Shown here: piece by piece, positions 16,546 to 26,249 of the stretch | How the letters are laid out: each line of letters opens with the position of its first letter | How positions within the stretch are numbered: position 1 is the stretch's first letter | NCBI GenBank assembly: GCA_021793215.1 | Contig: JAJYTE010000003.1 | Location: 57,920 to 121,919, forward strand | Direction: 5' to 3' | Source of the DNA: Bacillota bacterium | Lineage (GTDB): Bacteria; Bacillota; Sulfobacillia; JAJZYS01; JAJYTV01 | DNA: 64,000 nt | Notes under the pieces: generated by a model | The model's input: the letters and a program-made list of their open reading frames with translations, nothing else | What the model was told of the DNA's origin: nothing | Database searches by the model: none | Program-made: the position numbers and the translations under genes

Positions 16546-19500
16546 TTGCAGACCGAGAGCGACGTGCGGAAGACAGGACTGACGATCCGCCGCGTCTTCA
16601 CGCGCGAGAACGAGGACCCGTACGAGACCGTCGTATGGGCGAAGCGCACATCCAGGATCACCGACCCCAACGGCAAGGTGATCTTCGAGCTTAAGGATGC
16701 GGAGATCCCCGCGGACTGGTCGCAGGTCGCGGTGGACATCATGGTCTCGAAGTACTTCCGCAAGGCTGGCGTGCCGCAGATGGCGCCGGACGGCGCACCC
16801 CTCCTGGACGAGCAGGGCGAGCCGGTCTTGGCCGGGGAGACGAGCGCGCGCCAGGTCGTGCACCGCCTCGCCGGGACGTGGCGGGAGTGGGGGGAGCGTC
16901 ACGGCTACTTCCGCTCCGCCGCGGACGCGCAGGCGTTCTACGACGAGCTCGCGTACATGCTGTTGCACCAGATGGCCGCGCCGAACTCGCCGCAGTGGTT
17001 CAACACCGGGCTGAACTGGGCGTACGGCGTCACCGGACCTGCGCAGGGACACTTCTACGTCGACCCGGGCGACGGCGTCCTCAAGGAGTCCCAGGACGCC
17101 TACTCGCGTCCCCAGACCTCCGCCTGCTTCATCCAGTCCGTGCGCGATGACCTCGTCGGCACCGGCGGCATCATGGACCTTTGGATGCGCGAGAGCCGCA
17201 TCTTCAAGTATGGCTCCGGTACCGGCACGAACTTCTCGAACATCCGCGGCGAAGGTGAGCGGCTCTCCGGCGGCGGGACGTCCTCCGGACTCATGTCCTT
17301 CCTTCGCATCGGCGACCGCGCCGCAGGCGCGATCAAGTCCGGCGGGACGACGCGGCGCGCCGCCAAGATGGTGGTCGTCAACGTCGACCACCCCGACATC
17401 GAGCAGTTCATCGACTGGAAGGTCGGGGAGGAGCGCAAGGTCGCGGCGCTGATCGCGGCCGACTACTCGAGCGACTTCAACGGTGAAGCGTACGCCACGG
17501 TCTCGGGCCAGAACTCCAACAACTCCGTGCGCGTCGACAACGAGTTCCTGCGCGCCGTCTCGGAGGACAGGGACTGGCAGCTCACCTGGCGCACCGACGG
17601 ATCGGTGAAGAAGACACTCAAGGCGCGCGGGCTGTGGGAGAAGATCGCCCAGGCGGCATGGGCCTGCGCTGACCCCGGCGTCCAGTTCGACACGACCACG
17701 AACGAGTGGCATACCTCTCCGCAGTCGGGGCGGATCAACGCGTCCAACCCCTGCGTCACCGGAGACACCCTGATCGCCACGGCGTTCGGCTGGCGGCGCA
17801 TCGACGACCTCGTCGGAGAGCACCCGTTGCTGCGCGTCGGCGGAGGCCAGACGGTCGCGAAGGCCGTGTTCCCGACGGGCGTCAAGGATGTCTTCCAGCT
17901 CACCACCAAGTCCGGGTATAGCTTCAAGCTGACGGCGGATCACCCGGTGTTCACGGTGAACCGCGGCGACGTTCCCGCCTCCGAGCTGCAGCCGGGTGAC
18001 ACGCTCGTGCTGCAGGGGGCCGGCTTCGGCCGCGAGAGCGTCGACGCGGAGGTCGGGGAGCTGATCGGCCTCTCGCTCGGCGGGGGCTGCGTCACCGACG
18101 TGAACGGGCAGCGCCGCGTCTACGTCTCGGTGCCGCGCAGCGAGCCCCAGCTCCTGGAGCCGTACCTCGCCTACCTGAACTCCCGCAAGCCGGAGGGACA
18201 CCTGCGAGGCGTCGTCGCGACCGCGACGGCGAGCCGCCTCGGGACGAGCATGCCGCAGGTGCTGGCGGAGGTCGAGCGCTACGCGGTGCTCGACCGTGGC
18301 GCGACGGAGTACGCCCTGACCGAGGAAGTCTTCACCCTCGACCAGCCGTCCGTCCTCGCGATCCTGCGGGGCCTCTTCACGGCGAGCGGCGAGGTGTCGC
18401 GGCCGTCCGAGAAGGGCCACCACGTCTCGCTCGACTCCGCGTCGCTCGAGCTCTTGCGGCGCGTGCAGCTCCTGCTCCTGAACTTCGGCATCAAGTCGCG
18501 GATCGTCCAGGGCAAAGGGGCCCAGCACAGCCTACGCGTCGCGAGGACGTCGCGGATCGGCTTCGAGCAGCGGATCGGGTTCCTCGCGGGATCCGCGAAG
18601 GCGGCGAAGCTGAGTGCGCTGAACTCGGGCGTCTCGACGCTCGTGGAGACGACGACCCAGATGTACGGCGGCGCCTTCACCGACGAGTTCGCTGCGCTCC
18701 GCCCAGCGGGAGAGGCGGAGGTCTACGACCTCACGGAACCGGTCACCGAGCACTTCGTCGCCTCGGGCGTCCTCGTGCACAACTGCTCGGAGTACCTGTT
18801 CCTCGACAACTCCGCCTGCAACCTCGCGTCGCTCAACCTGATGAAGTTCTTCGACGTCCAGGAGGCCGCACTGCGTCTGCCCGAGTACAGCCACGCCGTG
18901 CGCCTGTGGACGATCGTGCTCGAGATCTCGGTGCTGATGAGCCAGTTCCCGAGCCCGGAGATCGCCCAGATCAGCCACGACTTCCGCACGCTTGGTCTCG
19001 GGTACGCCAACCTCGGTGCGGTGCTCATGGTGTCGGGACTGCCGTACGACTCCGACGCCGGGCGCGCGGTCGCGGCCGCCATCACCGCGGTGATGACGGG
19101 CGAGGCCTACGCGACATCTGCCGAGATGGCGGGAGAGCTTGGGCCGTTCCCGCGCTTCGCCGAGAACCGGGACGACATGCTGCGGGTGATCCGCAACCAC
19201 CGCCGTGCGGCCTACGACGCGGAGGTGTCCGAGTACGAGTCGCTCGAAGTTGCCCCGCAGGGAATCGACGCGGGCGTCTGCCCGCAGCCGATCCTCGCGG
19301 CGGCGCGCGAAGCTTGGGACCGTGCCCTCGCGCTCGGTGAGGAGAACGGCTACCGCAACGCGCAGGTTTCGCTGCTCGCACCGACCGGTACGATCGGCCT
19401 GTTGATGGACTGCGACACGACTGGTGTCGAGCCGGACTTCGCGCTCGTCAAGTTCAAGAAGCTGGCGGGCGGCGGCTACTTCAAGATCGTCAACCAGTCG

Positions 19501-20856
19501 GTGAAGCCCGCGCTCGGGCACCTCGGATACGCGGTCTCGGAGATCGAGGAGATCCTGCGCTACGCCGTCGGCAGCATGTCACTCAAGGATGCTCCGAGCA
19601 TCAACCGTGAGTCGCTGAAGGCGAAGGGCTTGACCGACGAGGACGTCGACCGGATCGAGGACGCACTGCCGGGTGTCTTCGAGATCGGCTTCGCCGCCGC
19701 CCCCTGGGTGATCGGGGAGGATGGCCTGCGCCGGCTCGGCGTGACCCCGGAGGAGGCGCACCGCCCCGGCTTCGACCTCCTGCGGCGTCTGGGATTCACT
19801 CCAGAGGAGATCCAGCGCTGCTCGGACTACACCTGCGGGGTGCAGACGGTTGAGGAAGCCCCGCACCTCAAGGACGAGCATCTGCCGGTCTTCGACTGCG
19901 CGAACCAGTGCGGACGCATCGGCAAGCGCTACATCCACTACCTCGGCCACATCCGGATGATGGGGGCGGTGCAGCCGTTCCTGTCCGGCGGCATCTCGAA
20001 GACGATCAACATGCCGCGGGATGCGGGCATCGAGGACGTCAAGCAGGCCTACTGGGAGAGCTGGCAGCTCGGGCTCAAGGCGATCGCGATCTACCGCGAC
20101 GGATCAAAGCTCTCGCAGCCTCTCTCCACCTCCGCGGAGGACAAGGAGACCAAGGAGGAGCCGAAGGCGTCGGCCGCACCCGTCCCCGCCATGGCGGCTT
20201 CCGCGCAGGCCCCGGCGGTGCGCCGGCGGCGCCCGCTGCCCGCGAAGCGCTTCGGTTTCACCCAGGAGGCCCGCATCACCGGCCACAAGCTCTACCTGCG
20301 CACCGGCGAGTACGAGGACGGTACGCTCGGCGAGATCTTCATCGACATGCACAAGGAGGGCGCCTCCTTCCGCAGCCTCATCAACATGTTCGCGATCGCG
20401 GTCTCGAAGGGTCTGCAGTACGGCGTGCCGCTCGACGAGTTCGTGGACACCTTCACCTTCACGCGCTTCGAGCCGCAGGGCATCGTCGAGGGTCACCCCA
20501 ACATCAAGCTCGCGACATCGGTAATCGACTTCGTCTTCCGGGTCATCGGCATGGAGTACCTCGGGCGCACCGACTTCGTTCAGGTCAAGCCGATCGACGA
20601 CACGGGTTCCGACGGCGGCGAGAGCTCCTCGCATGTCCACGTACCCGCAGCGAACGCCGCTGTCGTGGAACGGGCTGCGACCCCTACCCCGAAGATCGAC
20701 GCGGCCTTCGAGCTAAGGCCCCGCGACGCGATGGACGAGCAACTCTCGCAGATGATGGGCGATGCACCGATCTGCGAGAGTTGCGGCCACATCACCGTGC
20801 GCAACGGCTCATGCTACAAGTGCCTGAACTGCGGCAACTCGATCGGCTGCTCCTGA
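16546..20856 (+). CDS. nrdJ: Adenosylcobalamin-dependent ribonucleotide reductase (class II) with intein
   Basis: NrdJ reduces ribonucleotides to deoxyribonucleotides using a B12-derived radical. The 1436-residue precursor contains an intein (residues 403-746); splicing leaves a 1092-residue enzyme. The catalytic thiyl cysteine is the first residue after the intein, restoring the N-x-C-x-E motif (NPCSE). The C-terminal part carries the TSCPD-type domain ([18 protein letters not shown]) and a Cys-rich tail, CESCGH...CYKCLNCG, used for re-reduction. TTG 16546 is preferred: GAAGGGGG lies seven bases upstream and the protein then begins as family members do. GTG 16480 adds 22 residues and overlaps an inverted repeat. 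Confidence 0.95.
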   Translation: MQTESDVRKTGLTIRRVFTRENEDPYETVVWAKRTSRITDPNGKVIFELKDAEIPADWSQVAVDIMVSKYFRKAGVPQMAPDGAPLLDEQGEPVLAGETSARQVVHRLAGTWREWGERHGYFRSAADAQAFYDELAYMLLHQMAAPNSPQWFNTGLNWAYGVTGPAQGHFYVDPGDGVLKESQDAYSRPQTSACFIQSVRDDLVGTGGIMDLWMRESRIFKYGSGTGTNFSNIRGEGERLSGGGTSSGLMSFLRIGDRAAGAIKSGGTTRRAAKMVVVNVDHPDIEQFIDWKVGEERKVAALIAADYSSDFNGEAYATVSGQNSNNSVRVDNEFLRAVSEDRDWQLTWRTDGSVKKTLKARGLWEKIAQAAWACADPGVQFDTTTNEWHTSPQSGRINASNPCVTGDTLIATAFGWRRIDDLVGEHPLLRVGGGQTVAKAVFPTGVKDVFQLTTKSGYSFKLTADHPVFTVNRGDVPASELQPGDTLVLQGAGFGRESVDAEVGELIGLSLGGGCVTDVNGQRRVYVSVPRSEPQLLEPYLAYLNSRKPEGHLRGVVATATASRLGTSMPQVLAEVERYAVLDRGATEYALTEEVFTLDQPSVLAILRGLFTASGEVSRPSEKGHHVSLDSASLELLRRVQLLLLNFGIKSRIVQGKGAQHSLRVARTSRIGFEQRIGFLAGSAKAAKLSALNSGVSTLVETTTQMYGGAFTDEFAALRPAGEAEVYDLTEPVTEHFVASGVLVHNCSEYLFLDNSACNLASLNLMKFFDVQEAALRLPEYSHAVRLWTIVLEISVLMSQFPSPEIAQISHDFRTLGLGYANLGAVLMVSGLPYDSDAGRAVAAAITAVMTGEAYATSAEMAGELGPFPRFAENRDDMLRVIRNHRRAAYDAEVSEYESLEVAPQGIDAGVCPQPILAAAREAWDRALALGEENGYRNAQVSLLAPTGTIGLLMDCDTTGVEPDFALVKFKKLAGGGYFKIVNQSVKPALGHLGYAVSEIEEILRYAVGSMSLKDAPSINRESLKAKGLTDEDVDRIEDALPGVFEIGFAAAPWVIGEDGLRRLGVTPEEAHRPGFDLLRRLGFTPEEIQRCSDYTCGVQTVEEAPHLKDEHLPVFDCANQCGRIGKRYIHYLGHIRMMGAVQPFLSGGISKTINMPRDAGIEDVKQAYWESWQLGLKAIAIYRDGSKLSQPLSTSAEDKETKEEPKASAAPVPAMAASAQAPAVRRRRPLPAKRFGFTQEARITGHKLYLRTGEYEDGTLGEIFIDMHKEGASFRSLINMFAIAVSKGLQYGVPLDEFVDTFTFTRFEPQGIVEGHPNIKLATSVIDFVFRVIGMEYLGRTDFVQVKPIDDTGSDGGESSSHVHVPAANAAVVERAATPTPKIDAAFELRPRDAMDEQLSQMMGDAPICESCGHITVRNGSCYKCLNCGNSIGCS
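17752..18783 (+). other. Intein within NrdJ, with degenerate LAGLIDADG endonuclease
   Basis: This is a 344-residue protein intron. The N-terminal splice block is CVTGDTLI (nucleophile Cys1); block B is [10 protein letters not shown] (with the T-x-x-H His); the C-terminal blocks read [14 protein letters not shown], ending in His-Asn, with Cys as the +1 residue. All splicing residues are present. Two LAGLIDADG-like helices are recognisable, LIGLSLGGG (intein residues about 104-112) and LRGLFTASG (about 205-213). Both lack the expected catalytic aspartates, so homing activity has probably been lost while splicing remains. The insertion point is the reductase active-site cysteine. Confidence 0.93.
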
Positions 20857-20951
20857 GCCGGACTCCGTCCGTCGACACTGGTCGGAGCGTGAGGGTCGCA
20901 GCGAGCGACCGTGCCGGCGTGCGACCTCCACGGGTCAGGAGGGGCGAGAGC

Positions 20952-21264
20952 ATGGCGACGCAGTTCGATGAGATCCAACCCCGGCACGAGGAGTTCATCC
21001 AAAGCCAGAGGGTGTTCTTCGTCGGATCGGCGCCACTCTCCGGCGGACACGTCAACGTGTCGCCGAAAGGATACGACGCGCTTCGCGTGCCCTCGCCGTC
21101 GGAGGTCGTCTACCGTGATCTGACGGGGAGCGGCAACGAGACGAGTGGCCACATCCGGGAGAACGGCCGCATCACTCATGTTCTGCGCGTTCGAGGCCCC
21201 GCCGCTGATCCTGCGCACCTATGGCAGCGGTGTCGTCTTGCCGACCGCACTCGAATGGGACTAG
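20952..21264 (+). pseudogene. PNPOx-like flavin oxidoreductase, frameshifted and truncated
   Basis: The N-terminal half of a pyridoxamine-5'-phosphate-oxidase-fold protein is clear (FFVGSAPLSGGHVNVSPKG, DLTGSGNETSGHIRENGRIT). At 21177 one extra C shifts the frame. In the next frame the family sequence resumes as MFCAFEAPPLILRTYG up to LEWD, where TAG at 21262 stops it about 100 residues before the usual C-terminus. It has a good ribosome-binding site (AGGAGGGG). A sequencing error could explain the shift but not the missing C-terminal half, which I cannot find in any frame downstream. Confidence 0.7.
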
Positions 21265-21345
21265 CTCGCATCGCACGTCGGCTCACGCGGCGTCGCGGTC
21301 GACCCGTCGCTGAAAGACTACGCCATGGAGGGAGGTGACGGCGTC

Positions 21346-21873
21346 GTGCGCGAGGACGAAGCGCAGTGGCTTGAGGAGCGACTGCTCGCGGCGAACCGCC
21401 GCTACCTTCGGGGACGCCCCGCCATCCCAGAGGACCCCGCGCCGAGCCTGCGCATCGCCGTGCTGACCTGCATGGATGTCCGCATCGACCCGTTGCCGCT
21501 TCTCGGCCTACAGCTCGGCGAGGCGCATGTGCTCCGCAACGCCGGCGCCCGCGTCACGGAGGACGTCCTCCGCTCGCTCGTGATCTCCCAGCAGGCGCTT
21601 GGCACGAACGCCGTCGTGCTGATGCCGCACACCCGATGCGGCGTCCTCGGACTCGACGCGGCCGCGCTGCAGCCGCCGCGCAGTGCCAGCTTCGGTACCC
21701 CGGAGCCTCTCGACTTCCACGCGATGGAGGATCTCAGAGCGGCATTGTCGGAGGATCTAGAGAAGCTGAGGGAGAGTCCTTGGATGCCGCAGGATGTGCA
21801 TCTCCTGGGACTCATCCTGGATATCGACAGCGGGGCGCTCGCGGCACTGCGAAAACCCGCGCGCGAGAACTGA
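21346..21873 (+). CDS. Beta-class carbonic anhydrase
   Basis: This 175-residue protein has the beta-carbonic anhydrase zinc signature: Cys and Asp-Arg in LTCMDVRID and His-x-x-Cys in PHTRCGVLG. The enzyme interconverts CO2 and bicarbonate. The family is commonly about 160-220 residues. GTG 21346 is preferred because GGAGGGAGGTGA sits just upstream; ATG 21325 lies inside that Shine-Dalgarno region and adds seven residues. It sits between two ribonucleotide reductase genes with no obvious functional link, beside a broken gene, suggesting this interval has been rearranged. Confidence 0.85.
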   Translation: MREDEAQWLEERLLAANRRYLRGRPAIPEDPAPSLRIAVLTCMDVRIDPLPLLGLQLGEAHVLRNAGARVTEDVLRSLVISQQALGTNAVVLMPHTRCGVLGLDAAALQPPRSASFGTPEPLDFHAMEDLRAALSEDLEKLRESPWMPQDVHLLGLILDIDSGALAALRKPAREN

Positions 21874-21953
21874 CCCAAAGCTGCCGGGCGGCGCGGGCCG
21901 CCCCGCGTTCCGCGACTCATCCTCACGCCCTTCGAACTAGACCGCTACGGGAG

Positions 21954-24407
21954 ATGTGTACCTGGATGCATGAGTTCTCCTCGGATCTCAGCTGGAAGAT
22001 ATTCCTCGACAGATATGCGCTGAAGGATCTCGAACGTCGCTTTGCGCCGGGAGATCTTGCCCTCGTCGTGATCGAGTCGGACCCCAGATGGCCGAAGAAG
22101 GACATCGGCCGCGTGGAGGAGATCCTCGACGACGGCAGCTACCGAATCAGGATGCTCACAGGCCCGCTTTCGGGCGAAGAGCTCGAGCGCAAGGCGGTGG
22201 AGTGCGATCGGCCGCTCGAGACGACGCTCGCGCAGGCGGCGCGACGCATCGCGGGCGGCGTGGCATCGGTCGAGCCGGAGGCGCAGCGCGATGCCGTCAC
22301 CGAGGCGTTCGCCGAGGAGATGACCTCGCTCCGCTTCGTGCCGGCGGGCCGTATCTGGACCGGCGCGGGCACCGACCATGGCGTCACGTTCTTCAACTGC
22401 TTCGTGATCCCGTCGCCGAAGGACAGCCGCGAGGGCATCATCACCACCCTCGGCCAGATGATCGAGATCATGGCGCGCGGGGGTGGCGTCGGCATCAACA
22501 TCTCGTCTCTGCGGCCGACGCGCGCGCCGGTGCGCGGCGTCAACGGCCGCTCCTCCGGTGCCGTCTCCTGGATGGACCTCTACAGCCGGGCGACCGGCCT
22601 CGTCGAGCAGGGTGGCAGCCGCCGCGGCGCGCTGATGCTGCAGATCGACGACTGGCACCCCGACGTCCTGCGCTTCATCAACGCGAAGCGCACGCCTGGC
22701 ATGGTCGAGAACGCCAACATCTCCGTGCGCGTGAGCGACCGACTGATGCAGGCGGTAAAGGACGACGCCGCGTGGGATCTCGTCTTTCCGGACACGGCGA
22801 GCGACGGCTACGACGCCGATTGGGACGGAGACCTAGAGCGCTGGGTCGAGGCTGGCCGGCCGGTCGTCCGGCACGAGACCGTGAGGGCCCGCGAGATCTG
22901 GGACGCCATCGTCGAGAGCGCCTGGGCGTCGGCGGAGCCGGGCATCGTCTTCTCCGACCGCGCTGAGGAGCAGTCCAACAGCTGGTACTTCAACCGCCTG
23001 ATCTGCACGAACCCGTGCGCAGAGCAGCCACTGCCGGCCTGGGGCGTATGCACGCTCGGACACATCAACGTCGCGAACTTCTACCGCCCCGGCGACATCG
23101 TCGACCGTGCGCAGCTCGCCTCCTCCGTGCGCACCGCCGTCCGCTTCCTCGACGACGTCGTGGACGCGACGCCCTACTTCTTCGACGCGAACCGCCAGAA
23201 CCAGGTGCGCGAGCGGCGCATCGGCCTCGGCACGATGGGGCTCGGCGAACTCCTGATCAAGGCCGGCTTGCGCTACGGCTCGCCGGAGGCCGTCGCCTTC
23301 GCCGAGGAGCTCTACCGCTTCATCGCCGAGGAAGCCTACAAAGCCTCGAGCGCCCTCGCGCAGGAGAAGGGTCCGTTCCCGGCGTTCGACGCGGAGAAGT
23401 TCCTGCGCTCGGGATTCATGCGCGGAATGCCCGACGAGGTGCGGAGCGCGGTCTCCTCGTACGGCATCCGCAACGTCACCCTGCTGACGCAGGCTCCGAC
23501 CGGAACAGTCGGGACGATGGTCGGCACCTCCACAGGCATCGAGCCGTTCTACGCGTTCAAGTACGTGCGCCAGTCGCGCCTCGGGCTGGACGAGCAGTAC
23601 GTGCCGATCGCCCAGGAGTGGCTCGACGCCCACCCCGGCGAGGCCCTCCCCGACTACTTCGTCGGCGCGATGGACCTGAGCCCCGAGGAGCACATCCGCA
23701 TCCAGGCCGCCGTGCAGCGCTGGACCGACAGCTCGATCTCCAAGACGGCGAACGCGCCGGAGTCCTACACGGCGGAGGAGACGAAAGAGCTCTACGAGCT
23801 CGCCTACGATCTCGGCTGCAAGGGCGTGACGATCTACCGAGACAAGAGCCGGCACGAGCAGGTGCTGCACATCGAGCAGGTCGCGGACGTGCCTGCGACG
23901 GCTGTCGGACCCGAGGTCAATCCCGTTCCGGCGGTGATCCAAGGGCACACCTATCGGGTGGACACGCCCGCTGGCACGACGCGCATCGTGATCAACGAGT
24001 CGGCCGGGGAGCCGTTCGAGGTCTTCCTTCTGCTGGGCCGGGCCGGCTCTGAGGTGCAGAGCTTCATGGAGGCCCTCGGCCGGATCATGAGCGTCTTCCT
24101 GCGCACCGACAGCCGCGTCGCGCCCCGCCGTCGCCTGAGGCTGCTCGCCGATCAGCTGCAGGGGATCGGGGGAGCCAACCAGATGGGTCTCGGACCAGGT
24201 CGCGTCCTCTCGGTCGTCGACGCACTGGGCCAGGTGCTCTTGCGCCACCTGAACGGGCAGGCGGCCCCGCAGCAAGGGCAGGTCGATTCGTCAGGCGTGG
24301 CGGCCGCAGCGGACGGCGCGGACCTCTGCCCGCAGTGCGGGTCGCCGAGCTTCATCCACGAGGAGGGCTGCGCCCACTGCACCTCCTGCGGCTACTCGAG
24401 GTGCTAG
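21954..24407 (+). CDS. nrdJ: Second adenosylcobalamin-dependent ribonucleotide reductase (class II), intein-free
   Basis: This is a second NrdJ-type enzyme, about 817 residues. The catalytic Cys355 lies in an uninterrupted NPCAEQ motif. GGGVGINISSLRP, APTGTVGTMVGTSTG and a C-terminal CPQCG...CAHCTSCG zinc-like tail are typical. Between the N-terminal helix and the ATP-cone-like region there is a KOW/SH3-like insert (GDLALVVIESDPRWPKKDIGRV). The start is uncertain: ATG 21954 sits immediately after GGGAG, while ATG 21966 has better spacing. It is only distantly similar to the intein-bearing NrdJ upstream, so the two are old paralogs, not a recent duplication. Confidence 0.93.
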   Translation: MCTWMHEFSSDLSWKIFLDRYALKDLERRFAPGDLALVVIESDPRWPKKDIGRVEEILDDGSYRIRMLTGPLSGEELERKAVECDRPLETTLAQAARRIAGGVASVEPEAQRDAVTEAFAEEMTSLRFVPAGRIWTGAGTDHGVTFFNCFVIPSPKDSREGIITTLGQMIEIMARGGGVGINISSLRPTRAPVRGVNGRSSGAVSWMDLYSRATGLVEQGGSRRGALMLQIDDWHPDVLRFINAKRTPGMVENANISVRVSDRLMQAVKDDAAWDLVFPDTASDGYDADWDGDLERWVEAGRPVVRHETVRAREIWDAIVESAWASAEPGIVFSDRAEEQSNSWYFNRLICTNPCAEQPLPAWGVCTLGHINVANFYRPGDIVDRAQLASSVRTAVRFLDDVVDATPYFFDANRQNQVRERRIGLGTMGLGELLIKAGLRYGSPEAVAFAEELYRFIAEEAYKASSALAQEKGPFPAFDAEKFLRSGFMRGMPDEVRSAVSSYGIRNVTLLTQAPTGTVGTMVGTSTGIEPFYAFKYVRQSRLGLDEQYVPIAQEWLDAHPGEALPDYFVGAMDLSPEEHIRIQAAVQRWTDSSISKTANAPESYTAEETKELYELAYDLGCKGVTIYRDKSRHEQVLHIEQVADVPATAVGPEVNPVPAVIQGHTYRVDTPAGTTRIVINESAGEPFEVFLLLGRAGSEVQSFMEALGRIMSVFLRTDSRVAPRRRLRLLADQLQGIGGANQMGLGPGRVLSVVDALGQVLLRHLNGQAAPQQGQVDSSGVAAAADGADLCPQCGSPSFIHEEGCAHCTSCGYSRC

Positions 24408-24497
24408 GATCTAAACTGAGCGATGGACCGCCGCCCCGTCGTTCGTCGGATCGGACAAGGCGCAAACGGACGCACGAACCCAGATCGGATCACGCAA

Positions 24498-24715
24498 CTA
24501 CCTGGCAAGTCTCCGGAGCACATCCTTGTTCACCCTCATGATGGTTTCGGCGCGGTCCATCTGCTCTGCTGTTTCAGCATTGTACGGCGTCAGTAGAATC
24601 CCGTCAGGGGCCTCGCTCACGTACAAGTCTGTCCCCCTTGTCCACCCGGAGCCTTGCGAGGATCTCCTTTGGAAGGACGACCCCAACTGACGACCGCCAC
24701 CCTTACAACGGAATT
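24498..24715 (-). pseudogene. AbrB/MazE-type antitoxin, frameshifted remnant
   Basis: Read on the - strand, one frame gives SSVGVVLPKEILARLRVDKGDR, the swapped-hairpin domain of an antitoxin. After one extra base near 24627 the next frame continues as LYVSEAPDGILLTPYNAET and runs to the stop at 24498. The N-terminus also meets a stop codon. No toxin gene follows, since the nrdJ gene ends 90 bases away. It is an orphan decayed antitoxin in a lower-GC accessory patch. Confidence 0.6.
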
Positions 24716-24970
24716 GTAACCAAACCTTGGTGGGGTCAGCAGGCGCGCTGGAGCGCGCAGACAGGAAGGAATTCAGCTACCATTACCCAGCGAAGCCACA
24801 ATTGTACTGCCGAAGATTGGTCAACACGACCATGTCCTTCGTCATTAGGACATAATCGCTGACCATTTAACCCGGACAGATTCGAAGAGCAACAACGCCT
24901 GTCGGAATTGCTCTTGTCTGCGGTCGAGGAATGGTAAGTTGGGGCGTTACCGGACGGGAGGTGGATCAGC

Positions 24971-25429
24971 CTGGGCGACGACGCCAGTCTCCTGTTCCAG
25001 ATCCGTGTCACTGGCGTGCTCGTAGAGGATGGCCGCCTGCTCATCGTGCAGCAGCAGGTTGCGCCGCAGAGGGCCTGGTCTCTGCCCGGTGGAAGGGTGG
25101 AGCTAGGCGAAACCCTGGAAGCGGCGATGATCCGGGAGATGGGCGAGGAGACAGGGCTAGCGACGCGCGTCTTGAGACTGCTCTACGTCTGCGACACGAA
25201 CGCCGCAAACCCACCCCTGCTCCACGTGACGTTCCTTCTGGAGAGAGCCGGCGGCAGGTTGCGGTTGCCCACGAACGAGTTCGATCACAATCCGATTCGC
25301 GATGTGAAGATGGTCGAGATCGGTGTGCTGACGGAGTATGGCTTCTCGGACAGGTTCATGGAGTTGGCGCGGGCGGGCTTCCCGGATGCCGGCAGGTACG
25401 CGGGGCTCAAGTCGGCGATCGGCCTCTAG
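24971..25429 (+). CDS. Nudix hydrolase
   Basis: This is a 152-residue Nudix enzyme that hydrolyses a nucleoside diphosphate linked to another moiety. The full Nudix box is visible, GGRVELGETLEAAMIREMGEETGL. The start is unusual: GGAGGTG at 24957-24963 is followed after seven bases by CTG 24971, giving LGDDASLLFQIRVTGVLVEDG, which extends the first beta-strand as expected. GTG 25016 would cut that strand and has no Shine-Dalgarno. The substrate is unknown. The gene stands alone in an accessory region with no operon partners. Confidence 0.87.
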   Translation: MGDDASLLFQIRVTGVLVEDGRLLIVQQQVAPQRAWSLPGGRVELGETLEAAMIREMGEETGLATRVLRLLYVCDTNAANPPLLHVTFLLERAGGRLRLPTNEFDHNPIRDVKMVEIGVLTEYGFSDRFMELARAGFPDAGRYAGLKSAIGL

Positions 25430-25793
25430 GAGGCCCGCCGCCCGCCGAACGAGACGCTGCTCGACGTCTCGGGTGGGGATAAGCCACACAACCCGGGTGA
25501 TCGAGCAGAACGTAGTGGGGAATGCCGCTCTCCAAGATCTCGAAAGACCGCTTCATCCCGTGTCGTTCGGTCACCCGGATGGACGGGCTACTGTTCAAAT
25601 TGATGAGAGACACGAGCCGCGCTACGCCGAGGTGCTCGGCTCCCCAGTCGCGGCATGCCCTCGCTGCCTCCGTGGCGTATCCCTTGTCCCCGAGACCTTT
25701 GGAGCAGGTCGGGATCGTTACGGTGCCCTCGCTGGTGAGATGTTCTTCGAAGGAGAACCCGGCGCCGTGCCCGGCGCGGTCCGCGTTCGCCAT
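25430..25793 (-). pseudogene. GNAT acetyltransferase fragment
   Basis: The C-terminal half of a GNAT acetyltransferase is recognisable on the - strand (KGYATEAARACRDWG, the acetyl-CoA binding loop, then LVSLINLNSSPSIRVTERHGM). The N-terminal half of the domain is absent or scrambled. Only about 90 of the usual 170 residues align, and the C-terminus runs into unrelated sequence toward the Nudix gene. Probably a truncated remnant and not an active enzyme. Confidence 0.55.
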
Positions 25794-25935
25794 GCTGTTT
25801 GACAGACGCGGTACAGGTTGAAACGCCTCTCTGTATCAGAGAATCCGATAAGGGGTGACGTGGGTGACAGAGGACCCCTACAGGCTGAGGCGGTGGGCTC
25901 CGTGGACCGCCTGCAGCGCGTTCGACCCCTTACGC

Positions 25936-25964
25936 TTGACGTGTAGAACGAGGCGTTCTACACT
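25936..25964 (+). promoter_or_regulatory. Promoter with internal operator for the phd-vapC pair
   Basis: TTGACG (25936-25941), a 17-base spacer and TACACT (25959-25964) form a good sigma-A promoter. A perfect inverted repeat, GTGTAGAACG-AGG-CGTTCTACAC (25941-25963), fills the spacer and overlaps the -10. It is placed for autorepression by the antitoxin. Transcription would start about at the A of the antitoxin ATG. Confidence 0.75.
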
Positions 25965-25970
25965 GGAGGC

Positions 25971-26249
25971 ATGGAACAGCAGATTCCCGTTCGGGAGCTA
26001 AACCAAAACACCAGCAGTGTTTTGCAGAAGGTCGCTCAAGGAGCGGCTGTGATCATCACGCGAGATGGGAAGCCGATCGCCCGTCTCGTCCCCGTGGCCG
26101 GGACGTCGGAAGGGCTCGACCGCTTTGTTGCCAGCGGCCAGGCCATCGCCCCGACTGTTCCTGGTCCAGTTGTGCTGCCGCCAAAGTATGGACATGATCC
26201 GGATGTTGCGAAGCGGCTTGCCTCTGACAGAGAAGAGGAGCGCACGTGA
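25971..26249 (+). CDS. Phd/YefM-family antitoxin
   Basis: This 92-residue antitoxin pairs with the following PIN toxin. Residues 1-45 form the Phd/YefM DNA-binding fold (IPVRELNQNTSSVLQKVAQG, ITRDGKPIARLVP). The C-terminal tail is charged and probably binds the toxin. The ATG sits one base after GGAGG, too close for normal initiation. The predicted promoter would start transcription at this ATG, so the mRNA is probably leaderless. The stop overlaps the toxin start (GTGA). Phd-type antitoxins normally repress their own operon, and a palindrome lies in the promoter. Confidence 0.88.
   Translation: MEQQIPVRELNQNTSSVLQKVAQGAAVIITRDGKPIARLVPVAGTSEGLDRFVASGQAIAPTVPGPVVLPPKYGHDPDVAKRLASDREEERT

Noticed and set aside
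16291-16546. Cobalamin riboswitch before nrdJ
   Set aside because: I looked for the conserved B12-box and core joints and saw none in this 255-base leader.
16405-16694. Possible upstream frame starting MGEYGLARKIL overlapping nrdJ
   Set aside because: It has a purine-rich region upstream but continues into the nrdJ coding sequence in the wrong frame and shows no domain.
16252-18528. A 758-codon open frame on the - strand antisense to nrdJ
   Set aside because: It runs opposite to a certain gene and intein and its product is low-complexity Arg/Ala/Val-rich with no recognisable domain. Long antisense frames are expected at this GC content.
22833-24275. A 480-codon - strand frame antisense to the second reductase
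   Set aside because: Same reason: composition typical of a shadow frame and no ribosome-binding site or domain.
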